Assembly: GCA_013330825.1 (NCBI GenBank)
Contig: DUHN01000031.1
Location: 1-13,122, forward strand
Reading direction: 5' to 3'
Source of the DNA: Candidatus Woesearchaeota archaeon
GTDB taxonomy: Archaea; Nanobdellota; Nanobdellia; Woesearchaeales; GW2011-AR4
Length of the DNA: 13,122 bases
Shown here: positions 1 to 6,365 of the stretch, in pieces
Position numbering within the stretch: position 1 is the first letter of the stretch
Layout: each line of letters starts with the position of its first letter
Notes under the pieces: model-generated
Seen by the model: the letters and a program-made list of their open reading frames with translations, nothing else
Told to the model about the DNA's origin: nothing
The model's database searches: none
Program-made: the position numbers and the translations under genes

Positions 1-26
1 ATGGTTATGCGCATGAACGAATAATC

Positions 27-33
27 TTTAAAT
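27..33 (+). promoter_or_regulatory. TATA box for the 55-474 gene
   Basis: TTTAAAT is centred about 25 bp before the ATG at 55. That spacing predicts transcription starting at or within a few bases of the ATG, so the mRNA would be leaderless. No Shine-Dalgarno sequence precedes the ATG, which fits. Confidence 0.55.
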
Positions 34-54
34 CCACGCCGTTTCCATCTGCCA

Positions 55-474
55 ATGGGAGGACGAGGCAGCAGACTCCACGGGCAATACACAACCCGAA
101 ACGAATTTCCCAAACTTGCTGAAGTCGTCAATAGGATTTTCGATGAAAAACAGCTGAATCCATCCGTCGTTGGGCGCATAGTGGGCGAGAGGCTTGGCTA
201 TACCAACAACAACACCTTTGCAAAGTGGCTGGAAGGGGTCCGCAAAGGCTACCTTACCGGATCGGAGTACAGCGCATCTGTCAAAAATCCCGCGAGAACA
301 GCCGACCATGCCGGCGCCTTACTCTACGCAATAGGTGTCCCTCCGGAAGGCGACTTCATAGCATCGCTCCGGGCTCATTTTGGAGGGGAAACTGCATTCC
401 CCTACCCTCCTGACAATCCTATAACTCCCCAGGACTTTGACAAGAAATATGAAGCATTGGCAACAAAACATTGA
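55..474 (+). CDS. Hypothetical protein, possible weak helix-turn-helix
   Basis: A 139-residue soluble protein that I do not recognise. It has no signal peptide and no membrane segment. Residues of about 35-65, running from LNPSVVGRIVGERLGY to the FAKWLEGVRKG stretch, have the length and pattern of a Cro/XRE-type helix-turn-helix (helix, turn, then a helix ending in W-L-x-G), but the match is weak and could be chance. The C-terminal third is rich in proline and aromatic residues. The start is chosen because ATG 55 lies about 25 bp after a TATA box with no leader. It is a single-gene unit, followed by a 111-bp gap before the dtxR promoter. Hand counts of the lines at 181 and 241 give about 54% GC, below the dtxR gene next to it. 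It could be a DNA-binding protein; I would not assign a function. Confidence 0.6.
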   Translation: MGGRGSRLHGQYTTRNEFPKLAEVVNRIFDEKQLNPSVVGRIVGERLGYTNNNTFAKWLEGVRKGYLTGSEYSASVKNPARTADHAGALLYAIGVPPEGDFIASLRAHFGGETAFPYPPDNPITPQDFDKKYEALATKH

Positions 475-552
475 CAAAGGGGCCATTACCGAAGTAAGAT
501 TGCCCATCAGCACGCTCTGTTCTCCACGAACCCCCAGTGTACGGACAGCAAC

Positions 553-561
553 CTTTAAATA
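553..561 (+). promoter_or_regulatory. TATA box of the dtxR-oxidase-ZIP operon
   Basis: CTTTAAATA is centred about 29 bp before the ATG at 586. The predicted transcript starts inside or just after the palindrome at 563-582, so the mRNA would be leaderless or nearly so. Confidence 0.65.
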
Positions 562-562
562 G

Positions 563-582
563 AAGTTAGGTCACCCTAACTT
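563..582 (+). promoter_or_regulatory. Perfect palindromic DtxR-type operator
   Basis: AAGTTAGGTCACCCTAACTT is a perfect 8-bp inverted repeat around a 4-nt centre (TCAC). Its half-sites carry the TTAGG/CCTAA core known from bacterial DtxR/IdeR operators. It starts 2 bp after the TATA box and ends 3 bp before the regulator's ATG, so it should cover the transcription start. A repressor bound here would block polymerase or TFB. The obvious candidate is the DtxR-family protein encoded immediately downstream, giving metal-dependent autoregulation. No second copy with this core was seen before the NRAMP gene. Confidence 0.75.
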
Positions 583-585
583 TTC

Positions 586-984
586 ATGACCACGCAGACG
601 AGGGAGGACTATCTCCGGGCATTGTACATCCTCGATGAGGAGAAGGGGATGCTGAAATCGAGCGATGTCGCCGCCTATCTCCGGGTCTCGAAGCCCAGCG
701 TGTCCGAGATGGCGCGGCACCTCGCCGGGGAGGGCCTCGTCAAGAGCGCGCCCTACTCAAAGCTGGCGTTCACCCCCAAGGGGAAGAGAATCGCGGCCAA
801 GCTCACCTCGAAGCACCGCATCATCGAGCTTTTCCTCAAGCGGGTGCTGAAGAGGAGCGATGCGTTCATCCATGAGGAGGCCCACCGCCTGGAGCACGCG
901 TTCAGCGACGAATCCGTCCAGCGGCTGAGGAAGATGCTGGGCAACCCGAAGACGGACCCGCACGGCAAGCCGATTCCGCAGTGA
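586..984 (+). CDS. DtxR/MntR-family metal-dependent transcription repressor
   Basis: A 132-residue regulator with the N-terminal winged helix-turn-helix (about residues 1-65, including SVSEMARHL and the LAFTPKGKRIA wing) and the metal-binding dimerisation domain (about 66-130, ending PHGKPIP). It lacks the C-terminal SH3/FeoA-like domain, so it has MntR-like length. Aligned by eye with Bacillus MntR, D8, H77, E81, E103 and H104 are kept. Position 11, a Glu ligand in MntR, is Arg. The residue that is Cys in iron-type DtxR and Glu in Mn-type MntR is His100 (motif AHRLEH). Metal specificity therefore cannot be read off directly. It probably senses Mn or Fe and represses its own operon through the operator before its ATG. 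Its stop is 20 bp before the oxidase ATG. The family call is firm; the metal is not. Confidence 0.92.
   Translation: MTTQTREDYLRALYILDEEKGMLKSSDVAAYLRVSKPSVSEMARHLAGEGLVKSAPYSKLAFTPKGKRIAAKLTSKHRIIELFLKRVLKRSDAFIHEEAHRLEHAFSDESVQRLRKMLGNPKTDPHGKPIPQ
958..978 (+). repeat. Direct repeat copy 1 (dtxR 3' end)
   Basis: These 21 bp encode the PHGKPIP C-terminal motif of the repressor. They match 3403-3423 at 19 of 21 positions, the first 14 being identical (CCGCACGGCAAGCC). The two copies bracket the oxidase and ZIP genes. Confidence 0.7.
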
Positions 985-1004
985 GGGGAGTAAAGAAAAG
1001 TACC

Positions 1005-2135
1005 ATGAACAAGGCAATAATGGCGGGGTTATTGGTCATCCTTCTTTTCGTCGCGGGATGCGCTTCTCCGCAGGACACCTCCCCTGAATTCAAGGATTTG
1101 AGTAAGGCGGCTGCCGAGTACTGCGCGAACCAGATCGATACCGATCAGCGCTGTGCCACCTATTTCAAGGAACTGCACGGAAAGGCCATGAAGAACAGCA
1201 GCATAGAGCATGCCCAGAGGATAGCGCAGCACAGCATGGGTGTTGCCGGTTCGTATAGCGATGAGGGATTCAATCCAACAGAATACCTGACAGCATGGAA
1301 CTTCAACAATTTGCCTCCGGAAGAGCGTGCCGAGTTCTACAAGGAAACGCCGCTGGGCAACAGCTCCCTGCTGCGGGAGTATTGGATCTTCGCAGAGGAC
1401 AAGGATATCGAAATTGCGCCAGGAGTGATGTTCCCGGCATGGACATACAACGGTCAGGTGCCTGCTCCCACCATACGCGCGACAGAAGGCGACAAGATCA
1501 GGATTCATTTCACCAACAGGGGCGGCAAGCCGCATACCATGCACTTCCACGGGTTTCATCCGGCCAATATGGACGGCTCGCTGACGGAGGATTTTGTTTA
1601 TCCCGGCCAGTCCTTCACGTACGAGTTCGACGCCGACCCGTATGGCATTCATTTGTTTCATTGTCACTCCATGCCCCTGAAGCAGCACATCGCGAAGGGA
1701 CTGTACGGGGCGTACATTGTGGACCCTAAGAATGACACGCGCCCGCACGCGGACAGGGAGCTTGTCATGGTGATGAACGGTTTTGACACCGATCTTGACG
1801 GAGAGAATGACGTGTACGCAGTCAACACCCAGGCATTTTACTATGCGATGAACCCCATCAAGGTGGAGAAAAACGAGCTGGTGAGAATTTATCTGGTGAA
1901 CATCCTAGAATTTGATTTGATGAACTCTCTCCACATTCATGCCACGTTCTTTGACGAGTACAGCACCGGGACCAAAATGGAGCCGAATGCGTATACTGAC
2001 ATAGTCTCCTTTGTGCAGGGCGAGCGCTCCATCCTTGACGTGAGGTTCAGGTACCCGGGAACATACATGTTCCACGCCCACCAGACGGAATTCTCCGAGC
2101 TGGGGTGGATGGGCTTCTTCGAGGTCGAGGAATGA
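1005..2135 (+). CDS. Two-domain multicopper oxidase, predicted lipoprotein
   Basis: A 376-residue extracytoplasmic copper oxidase. The N-terminus is a lipoprotein-like signal, with a hydrophobic core and a lipobox ending at Cys19 (LFVAGC). Residues of about 20-120 form an unusual helical, polar extension with two more cysteines (40 and 50). Two cupredoxin domains follow. Four HxH motifs, the full ligand set for a trinuclear copper site, are visible: HFH at 180-182, HCH at 219-221, HIH at 310-312 and HAH at 357-359. The type 1 copper site lies in domain 1: His177, Cys220, His228, with Leu233 where the axial Met usually sits. Domain 2 has no Cys, so it has no type 1 site. This resembles type C two-domain oxidases more than nitrite reductases, which lack the four HxH pairs. 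Likely substrates are Fe(II), Mn(II) or Cu(I). ATG 1005 is preferred over the in-frame GTG at 981 because it begins directly at the signal peptide. The stop overlaps the ZIP start. Confidence 0.9.
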   Translation: MNKAIMAGLLVILLFVAGCASPQDTSPEFKDLSKAAAEYCANQIDTDQRCATYFKELHGKAMKNSSIEHAQRIAQHSMGVAGSYSDEGFNPTEYLTAWNFNNLPPEERAEFYKETPLGNSSLLREYWIFAEDKDIEIAPGVMFPAWTYNGQVPAPTIRATEGDKIRIHFTNRGGKPHTMHFHGFHPANMDGSLTEDFVYPGQSFTYEFDADPYGIHLFHCHSMPLKQHIAKGLYGAYIVDPKNDTRPHADRELVMVMNGFDTDLDGENDVYAVNTQAFYYAMNPIKVEKNELVRIYLVNILEFDLMNSLHIHATFFDEYSTGTKMEPNAYTDIVSFVQGERSILDVRFRYPGTYMFHAHQTEFSELGWMGFFEVEE

Positions 2136-3340
2136 TGCATCAGCAGCCCCCAATTCCCCCCAGGAAAGGAAGGATTATCTTTGCCCTTCTGCCGGTGGTT
2201 CTGCTTGCTGTGCTGATCATTGTCTTCCTGAAATTCGGCGCATGGGGCGTGTTCAATTCCTCTATTGTCCCCATCGAGAATGTGATGATCCAGCGCGTCA
2301 TCCTTGCGCCGGAGCATATCTCTTTGGAGATCATCAACGATGGCCCTGAGCAGGTGACGATAGCACAGGCGCTGGTGAATGACGCCTACTGGCAGTTCAC
2401 CATCCATCCAGACGCAACTTTGCAGCCATTGGGAAAAGCCACCGTCGACATCTGGTACCCGTGGCTGGCTGGAGACGCGGAAGTGATTGCGCTGCTCTCC
2501 TCGAGCGGCGTCAAGTTCGAGAAGGAGGTTGAGGTCGCCACCCCGACGCCGACCTTTGACACGTTTTACATCAAGGCATTTGCCCTGCTCGGCCTGTATG
2601 TAGGCGTGATTCCTGTCCTGCTCGGCCTGCTGTGGCTCCCTTTCCTGAGGAACCTCAAAGAGAGATGGTTCAGCTTCCTACTGTCCGTCACTGTCGGCCT
2701 TCTGGTGTTCCTCGGTGTTGACGCCACGGCAGAGTCGCTTGAGCTTGTTGAAAGCGTACCGGGCGTGTACAATGGCATCGGCATTTTCCTCATCGGCTTT
2801 CTCCTCTCGATCATGATACTCTCGGCTGTCAGCTACAAGACCCACATCCATGCGAAGGACAAGGGAGAGCATTTCCAGGCATTGGTATGGGGCTACCTCA
2901 TCGCCTTGGGCATAGGCCTGCACAACTTCGGGGAAGGGCTGGCCATTGGCAGCGCCTACTCGCTGGGAGAGATTGCGCTGGGCAGCATGCTCGTCATTGG
3001 CTTTATGGTCCACAACCTGACCGAGGGGGTGGCCATCATTGCCCCACTATCAAAAAGCTCCCATGCCATACGGAATTTCATCCTGCATCTTATGCTCATG
3101 GGTGTCATTGCCGGAGCCCCGACCATCATCGGCACCCTGATTGGCGGGTTTTCCTTTTCCGCAACCTTAGGAGTGCTGTTCCTCGCAATCGGCGCAGGGG
3201 CCATCTTTGACGTATCATTCGACATCATCCATTCCATGGCAAAGGGCCATTGGAAGTCCCTGTTCACGGTAACGAATGTTTTTGGTTTCCTAATAGGCCT
3301 GCTCATCATTTATGCGACTGGATTCCTGGTGGTGGGATGA
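2132..3340 (+). CDS. ZIP-family metal permease with extracytoplasmic N-terminal domain
   Basis: A 402-residue membrane transporter. The start is set at ATG 2132, which overlaps the oxidase stop in an ATGA arrangement with GAGGT 6 nt upstream; a second ATG at 2135 is possible. A first membrane segment spans about residues 14-36, after a basic N-terminus. A soluble domain of about 105 residues (about 40-145, beta-rich by eye) follows and is predicted to be outside the cell. Then comes the ZIP core of seven or eight helices. The two signature metal-site motifs are intact: HNFGEG (His264, Asn265, Glu268) and HNLTEG (His294, Asn295, Glu298). ZIP proteins move Zn, Fe or Mn into the cytoplasm. Translational coupling to the oxidase suggests that the two act together at the membrane, the outer domain being a plausible docking site. 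A hand count of four sample lines gives about 55% GC, lower than NRAMP. Confidence 0.9.
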   Translation: MMHQQPPIPPRKGRIIFALLPVVLLAVLIIVFLKFGAWGVFNSSIVPIENVMIQRVILAPEHISLEIINDGPEQVTIAQALVNDAYWQFTIHPDATLQPLGKATVDIWYPWLAGDAEVIALLSSSGVKFEKEVEVATPTPTFDTFYIKAFALLGLYVGVIPVLLGLLWLPFLRNLKERWFSFLLSVTVGLLVFLGVDATAESLELVESVPGVYNGIGIFLIGFLLSIMILSAVSYKTHIHAKDKGEHFQALVWGYLIALGIGLHNFGEGLAIGSAYSLGEIALGSMLVIGFMVHNLTEGVAIIAPLSKSSHAIRNFILHLMLMGVIAGAPTIIGTLIGGFSFSATLGVLFLAIGAGAIFDVSFDIIHSMAKGHWKSLFTVTNVFGFLIGLLIIYATGFLVVG

Positions 3341-3369
3341 TGGTTCTTTCATTTTCAAAAAGGTCTCCC

Positions 3370-3429
3370 ATGAAAGCGATACCTGGCAGTTCTATGTGTA
3401 GTCCGCACGGCAAGCCCATCCCGTCCTAG
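3370..3429 (+). pseudogene. Remnant of a second dtxR 3' end
   Basis: A 19-codon open frame, too short for a normal gene, ends in SPHGKPIPS and a stop. That is the characteristic C-terminus of DtxR-family regulators and nearly the same as the end of the repressor at 586-984 (DPHGKPIPQ). The upstream two-thirds of such a gene is absent; bases before about 3394 show no similarity that I can see. It sits 9 bp before the NRAMP ATG. The simplest reading is that a dtxR gene once preceded the NRAMP gene directly and only its tail survives. Eight conserved residues in the right order before a stop make chance unlikely. Confidence 0.7.
3403..3423 (+). repeat. Direct repeat copy 2 (dtxR remnant)
   Basis: The second copy of the 21-bp sequence at 958-978, with 19 of 21 bases identical. 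Together the copies flank about 2.4 kb holding the oxidase and ZIP genes, as expected after recombination at the conserved dtxR tail. Confidence 0.7.
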
Positions 3430-3438
3430 ACTTCTCCG

Positions 3439-4716
3439 ATGCCCCTGAAACGACAAGAGACGGGAAGCCGCAAGACAGGGTTCTTCAAAATACTTCTCGA
3501 CAGGAAATTCTGGCTGTTCACCGGCTCCGGGCTGATTGTCAGCGTCGCGTACATGGATCCCGGCAACTGGGGCACGAACATCGCCGGCGGGGCGGAATTC
3601 AACTACGACCTCCTCTGGGTGATCTGGATGGCGAGCGGCATGGCCATGCTGTTCCAGTACCTCTCAGGCAAGCTCGGATTGGCGGGCTACACCCTTCCCG
3701 AGCTCGTGCGCATGAAGCTCAGGTGGAAGCCGCTCGTCCTCGCCTACTGGATCATGGCAGAGCTCATCATCCTCGCCACCGACCTCGCGGAGTTCCTCGG
3801 CATCGTCGTTGCGCTCAAAATACTGTTCGGCGTCCCCATGCTCTGGGGCACGTTCATCGCGGTCGCCGATGTGCTCCTGCTCATCCTAGTGACGCAGAAG
3901 CGGTTCAACTACCTGGAGAACGCGTTCATCCTCTTCGTGTCCATCATCGGCCTGGGATTCCTCTATGAGGTGTTCATCACCAAGCCGGACATCGGCGGCA
4001 TCCTGCACGGCTCCGTTTTCCCGACACTGACGGCGGAAAGCGCGCTCATCGCCGTCGGCATCATCGGGGCCACGGTCATGCCCCACGCCCTGTTCGTGCA
4101 TTCGTGGCTCATCAAGAACAAGATGCACAACAACCTCTTCGGAACCATGAGGAAGAAGCTTGAATACCACCTCACCGAGGACGTCCTCTCCCTGGCAATC
4201 GCCGCGCTGATCAACGCGTCCATGCTCATCATGGCGGCCGCCGCGTTCTTCGGCCTGGGGGACAAGGTAGCGACGCTTGAGGGGGCGCACGTGACCCTGA
4301 TCCCGCTGTTCGGCAGCCTGGCTGCCCTCGTGTTCGCGATCGCCCTGCTTTCCGCGGGCATCTCCTCCTCCATCACGGGCACGCTCGCCGGCCAGTCGGT
4401 CATGGACGGGCTGACGGACTTCAGGATCCCGCTCTGGGTGAGGCGCGTCATCACGCGGTTCATCAATCTCATCCCCCTGACCATCGCCATCATCCTCGGC
4501 ATCGAGCCCCTGAAGGTGCTGGTGTACAGCCAGGCGGTGCTGAGCATCCTCCTGCCATTGCCCATCATCCCCCTGCTGCTCTTCAGCGCCGACAAGTCCA
4601 TCATGGGCAAGCTGGTGAACAAAAGGGCAACGACCATTGTCGCCATCATCTTTGCCATCGTCATCCTCGGCTTCAATGGGTACTTGATTTACCAGCTCTT
4701 CACTGGCGGGTTCTGA
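3439..4716 (+). CDS. NRAMP-family Mn(II)/Fe(II) transporter (MntH-like)
   Basis: A 425-residue integral membrane protein with about eleven hydrophobic helices. It carries both metal-site signatures of the NRAMP family: DPGN in helix 1 (Asp40-Asn43, within YMDPGNWGTN) and MPH in helix 6 (Met214-His216, within GATVMPHALFVHSW). These coordinate Mn(II) or Fe(II), and the Met disfavours alkaline-earth ions. NRAMP proteins are proton-coupled importers in the cytoplasmic membrane. The gene starts 9 bp after the dtxR remnant and 98 bp after the ZIP stop. I see no convincing TATA box in that gap, so it may be read from the upstream metal operon. The start is the only ATG that leaves a short basic N-terminus before helix 1. 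Two sample lines count to about 65% GC, close to dtxR and unlike the oxidase. Confidence 0.93.
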   Translation: MPLKRQETGSRKTGFFKILLDRKFWLFTGSGLIVSVAYMDPGNWGTNIAGGAEFNYDLLWVIWMASGMAMLFQYLSGKLGLAGYTLPELVRMKLRWKPLVLAYWIMAELIILATDLAEFLGIVVALKILFGVPMLWGTFIAVADVLLLILVTQKRFNYLENAFILFVSIIGLGFLYEVFITKPDIGGILHGSVFPTLTAESALIAVGIIGATVMPHALFVHSWLIKNKMHNNLFGTMRKKLEYHLTEDVLSLAIAALINASMLIMAAAAFFGLGDKVATLEGAHVTLIPLFGSLAALVFAIALLSAGISSSITGTLAGQSVMDGLTDFRIPLWVRRVITRFINLIPLTIAIILGIEPLKVLVYSQAVLSILLPLPIIPLLLFSADKSIMGKLVNKRATTIVAIIFAIVILGFNGYLIYQLFTGGF

Positions 4717-4718
4717 TC

Positions 4719-4723
4719 TTTTT
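4719..4723 (+). terminator. Possible oligo-T terminator after NRAMP
   Basis: A run of five T residues lies directly after the NRAMP stop and about 25 bp before the next TATA box. Archaeal terminators are often simple T-runs without a hairpin. The run is short, so this is tentative. Confidence 0.3.
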
Positions 4724-4748
4724 ATTCTGCGGTTATGTTCGGATAATC

Positions 4749-4756
4749 ATATAAAT
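4749..4756 (+). promoter_or_regulatory. TATA box for the glutamine amidotransferase gene
   Basis: ATATAAAT is centred about 27 bp before the ATG at 4780, predicting a leaderless transcript. No Shine-Dalgarno sequence is present before the ATG. Confidence 0.6.
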
Positions 4757-4779
4757 CATCGCAAATCTCTTCGCCAGTC

Positions 4780-5490
4780 ATGAAAGTCCTCATCATCAAG
4801 AACAAAACAACCGAAGGGCCCGGGCTGCTCAAGGGCATTCTGGACTCCCATGGCATTGGCTACGACATCGCCGACCTGGGCAGGGGAGAGCAGTTCCCGG
4901 ATCCGGGAGGATACGATGCGCTGTTCGTCTTCGGGGGGCCGGATTCCGCCAACGACAATACGCCGAAGATGAAGGACGAGCTGAAGAGGATACGGCAGGC
5001 GCTCGATGCGGACATCCCCTTCCTTGGCGTGTGCTTGGGCATGCAGGCGCTCGTGAAGGCAGCCGGCGGGGAAGTCGTGAAGAACGCCGTCAAGGAAACC
5101 GGCTGGCGCGGGCCGGACGGCGGATTTTTCCAGATGGAAGCCACGGAAGAGGGGAAAACCGATCCGCTTTTCGGGGGGTTGCCTTCGCTCCTGCCCGTCT
5201 TCCATCTCCATGGCGAGACAGTAGTGCTGGCCGAGGGCATGGCGCTCCTGGCGACGGGAAAACACTGCACCAATCAGGCCGTCAAAGTGGGGGAGCGTGC
5301 CTATGGCATCCAGGGGCATCTGGAGCTGACTCCCCCCATGCTTGAAGAATGGATGCGGCACGACCCAGACCTCATGCCGCTGGACAAGGACGCGCTGCGG
5401 AAGGACTACGCTGCCCTGCGGGGGATGTATGAGATATCCGGAACGAAGCTGCTGGAGAATTTTTTGGGGATTGCGGGCATTATAGGATAA
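4780..5490 (+). CDS. Class I glutamine amidotransferase domain protein (GMP synthase-like)
   Basis: A 236-residue stand-alone GATase. The triad is visible: the nucleophile Cys85 in the elbow LGVCLGMQ, then His180 and Glu182 in GIQGHLELT. The oxyanion-type FGGPDSAND stretch is near residues 51-59. Such domains release ammonia from glutamine, and GMP-synthase-like stand-alone members may also act on gamma-glutamyl compounds. No synthetase partner is adjacent, so the acceptor is unknown. It should not be called GuaA: true GMP synthase glutaminase subunits carry a QFHPE-type motif, whereas here the motif is QGHLE. The protein is soluble and cytoplasmic. The start follows a TATA box at the right distance. 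It forms a one-gene unit, convergent with the hydrate epimerase gene 21 bp away. Confidence 0.88.
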   Translation: MKVLIIKNKTTEGPGLLKGILDSHGIGYDIADLGRGEQFPDPGGYDALFVFGGPDSANDNTPKMKDELKRIRQALDADIPFLGVCLGMQALVKAAGGEVVKNAVKETGWRGPDGGFFQMEATEEGKTDPLFGGLPSLLPVFHLHGETVVLAEGMALLATGKHCTNQAVKVGERAYGIQGHLELTPPMLEEWMRHDPDLMPLDKDALRKDYAALRGMYEISGTKLLENFLGIAGIIG

Positions 5491-5511
5491 GCAGGGCAAA
5501 GAAGGCACTTC

Positions 5512-6111
5512 TCACCGCGCGAACGGCAGCCCGATGCCCACGACCCTGACCTTGTCGCCGAACTGCTCGAGCCCCGGCTTCATGTCGTGGAACGTGATGA
5601 TGAGGTCCGCGTTGATGGCCTGCTCAATCATCTTGCCGGTGTCCGGGTCGAGCCCGGTGGGGATGTCCGCCGACACCTTGATGGCTTTCGCCTCGTTGAT
5701 GTGCCTGACGGCCACGGCGATCTCCGGCTTGAGGTAGTGGTGGATGCCGATGCCGAGGATGGCGTCGATGATGAGGTCATACTCATCGAAATCCACCGTG
5801 TCGATGGCAACGAACTGGATGAGGGGATTGTTGTTGACGTGGTGGAAGAAATGCGCGGATTCCCTGACCAGCTTCTCCTCGTCCCCGATGAACAGGACGT
5901 CCACCTCCGACTCATCAGCAAGCTGGTTGGCGATGGCAAAGCCGTCCCCCCCGTTCCTGCCGTGGTAGCACGCGACCAGGATCTTCTTGCCCTTGGTCTC
6001 GTGGTGCCTCTTCAGCTCCTCGACGAACGCCTTTCCCGCGTTCTCCATCAGGATGAGGGAAGGTATGCCGGACGCGGCTTCAAGCTCCTTCATCTGCTGC
6101 GCGGTCATCAT
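5512..6111 (-). CDS. nnrE: NAD(P)H-hydrate epimerase (YjeF N-terminal domain, stand-alone)
   Basis: A 199-residue protein matching the YjeF_N/NnrE fold. It interconverts the R and S forms of hydrated NAD(P)H so that the companion dehydratase can repair them. Motifs seen are MENAG (22-26), NGGDG (53-57) in the nucleotide-binding loop, DAILGIG (116-122) and SADIPTGLDPDTG (147-159), followed by TFHDMKPGL near 173-181. The C-terminal ADP/ATP-dependent dehydratase domain, often fused in archaea and bacteria, is absent, so the repair partner must be encoded elsewhere or missing. Two consecutive ATGs (6111 and 6108) could serve as start. The first overlaps the TGA of a 13-codon upstream frame. A promoter is not obvious close by; the palindromic TATA at 6274-6281 could give a leader of about 140 nt. 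Confidence 0.88.
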   Translation of the reverse strand: MMTAQQMKELEAASGIPSLILMENAGKAFVEELKRHHETKGKKILVACYHGRNGGDGFAIANQLADESEVDVLFIGDEEKLVRESAHFFHHVNNNPLIQFVAIDTVDFDEYDLIIDAILGIGIHHYLKPEIAVAVRHINEAKAIKVSADIPTGLDPDTGKMIEQAINADLIITFHDMKPGLEQFGDKVRVVGIGLPFAR

Positions 6112-6273
6112 AGCATTGCCTCAGCACGGAACGGGTTCATGAGTGTCATCTCTGCCCCCTATCGTAAAAAAAAGATGCTGGCCCCGCCCTGACTCATCGG
6201 AAAGACTGATGCCAAGAAGAATCGCGATGGATGTGCCCTCCCCGTGTTCATAGGCCAATTTTTTCCCGCGTAC

Positions 6274-6281
6274 TTTATAAA
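6274..6281. promoter_or_regulatory. Palindromic TATA-like box between nnrE and the DUF5652-like gene
   Basis: TTTATAAA is self-complementary and so could serve either strand. Read leftwards it lies about 140 bp before nnrE and 27 bp before a 30-codon minus-strand frame (6159-6251). Read rightwards it is too far from the ATG at 6366, which has its own nearer box. Its use is unproven. Confidence 0.35.
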
Positions 6282-6334
6282 TTTTTGGTCGGTGAAGCCG
6301 CCCCGTCACGGGAGCCTGGCGGCAAATCCGCAAG

Positions 6335-6343
6335 TATTATAAA
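6335..6343 (+). promoter_or_regulatory. TATA box for the DUF5652-like gene
   Basis: TATTATAAA is centred 27 bp before ATG 6366. This fixes the start of the small membrane protein and predicts a leaderless message. Confidence 0.6.
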
Positions 6344-6365
6344 CGATTTTTGCGGGGAATGGCGC

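Noticed and set aside
3..26. Shared GGTTATG and ATAATC words upstream of the genes at 55 and 4780
   Set aside because: The two words are 18 nt apart in one case and 12 nt apart in the other, and they are short, so a common regulatory element is not supported.
981..1004. GTG start for the multicopper oxidase, overlapping the dtxR stop
   Set aside because: It would add MRGVKKST before the signal peptide. ATG 1005 begins a well-formed lipoprotein signal. The GTG remains possible but less likely.
1005..2135. Annotation as copper nitrite reductase
   Set aside because: The type 1 site is in domain 1, as in nitrite reductase, but four HxH pairs indicate a trinuclear oxygen-reducing centre, and the domain 2 end reads HAHQTEFSELG rather than the nitrite reductase pattern.
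4780..5490. Annotation as GMP synthase glutaminase subunit (GuaA)
   Set aside because: The C-terminal triad motif is QGHLE instead of QFHPE, the protein is longer than the archaeal subunit, and no synthetase gene is nearby.
6121..6333. 70-codon minus-strand frame upstream of nnrE
   Set aside because: It spans both TATA-like boxes of the intergenic region, shows no recognisable motif, and has no promoter of its own at the right distance.
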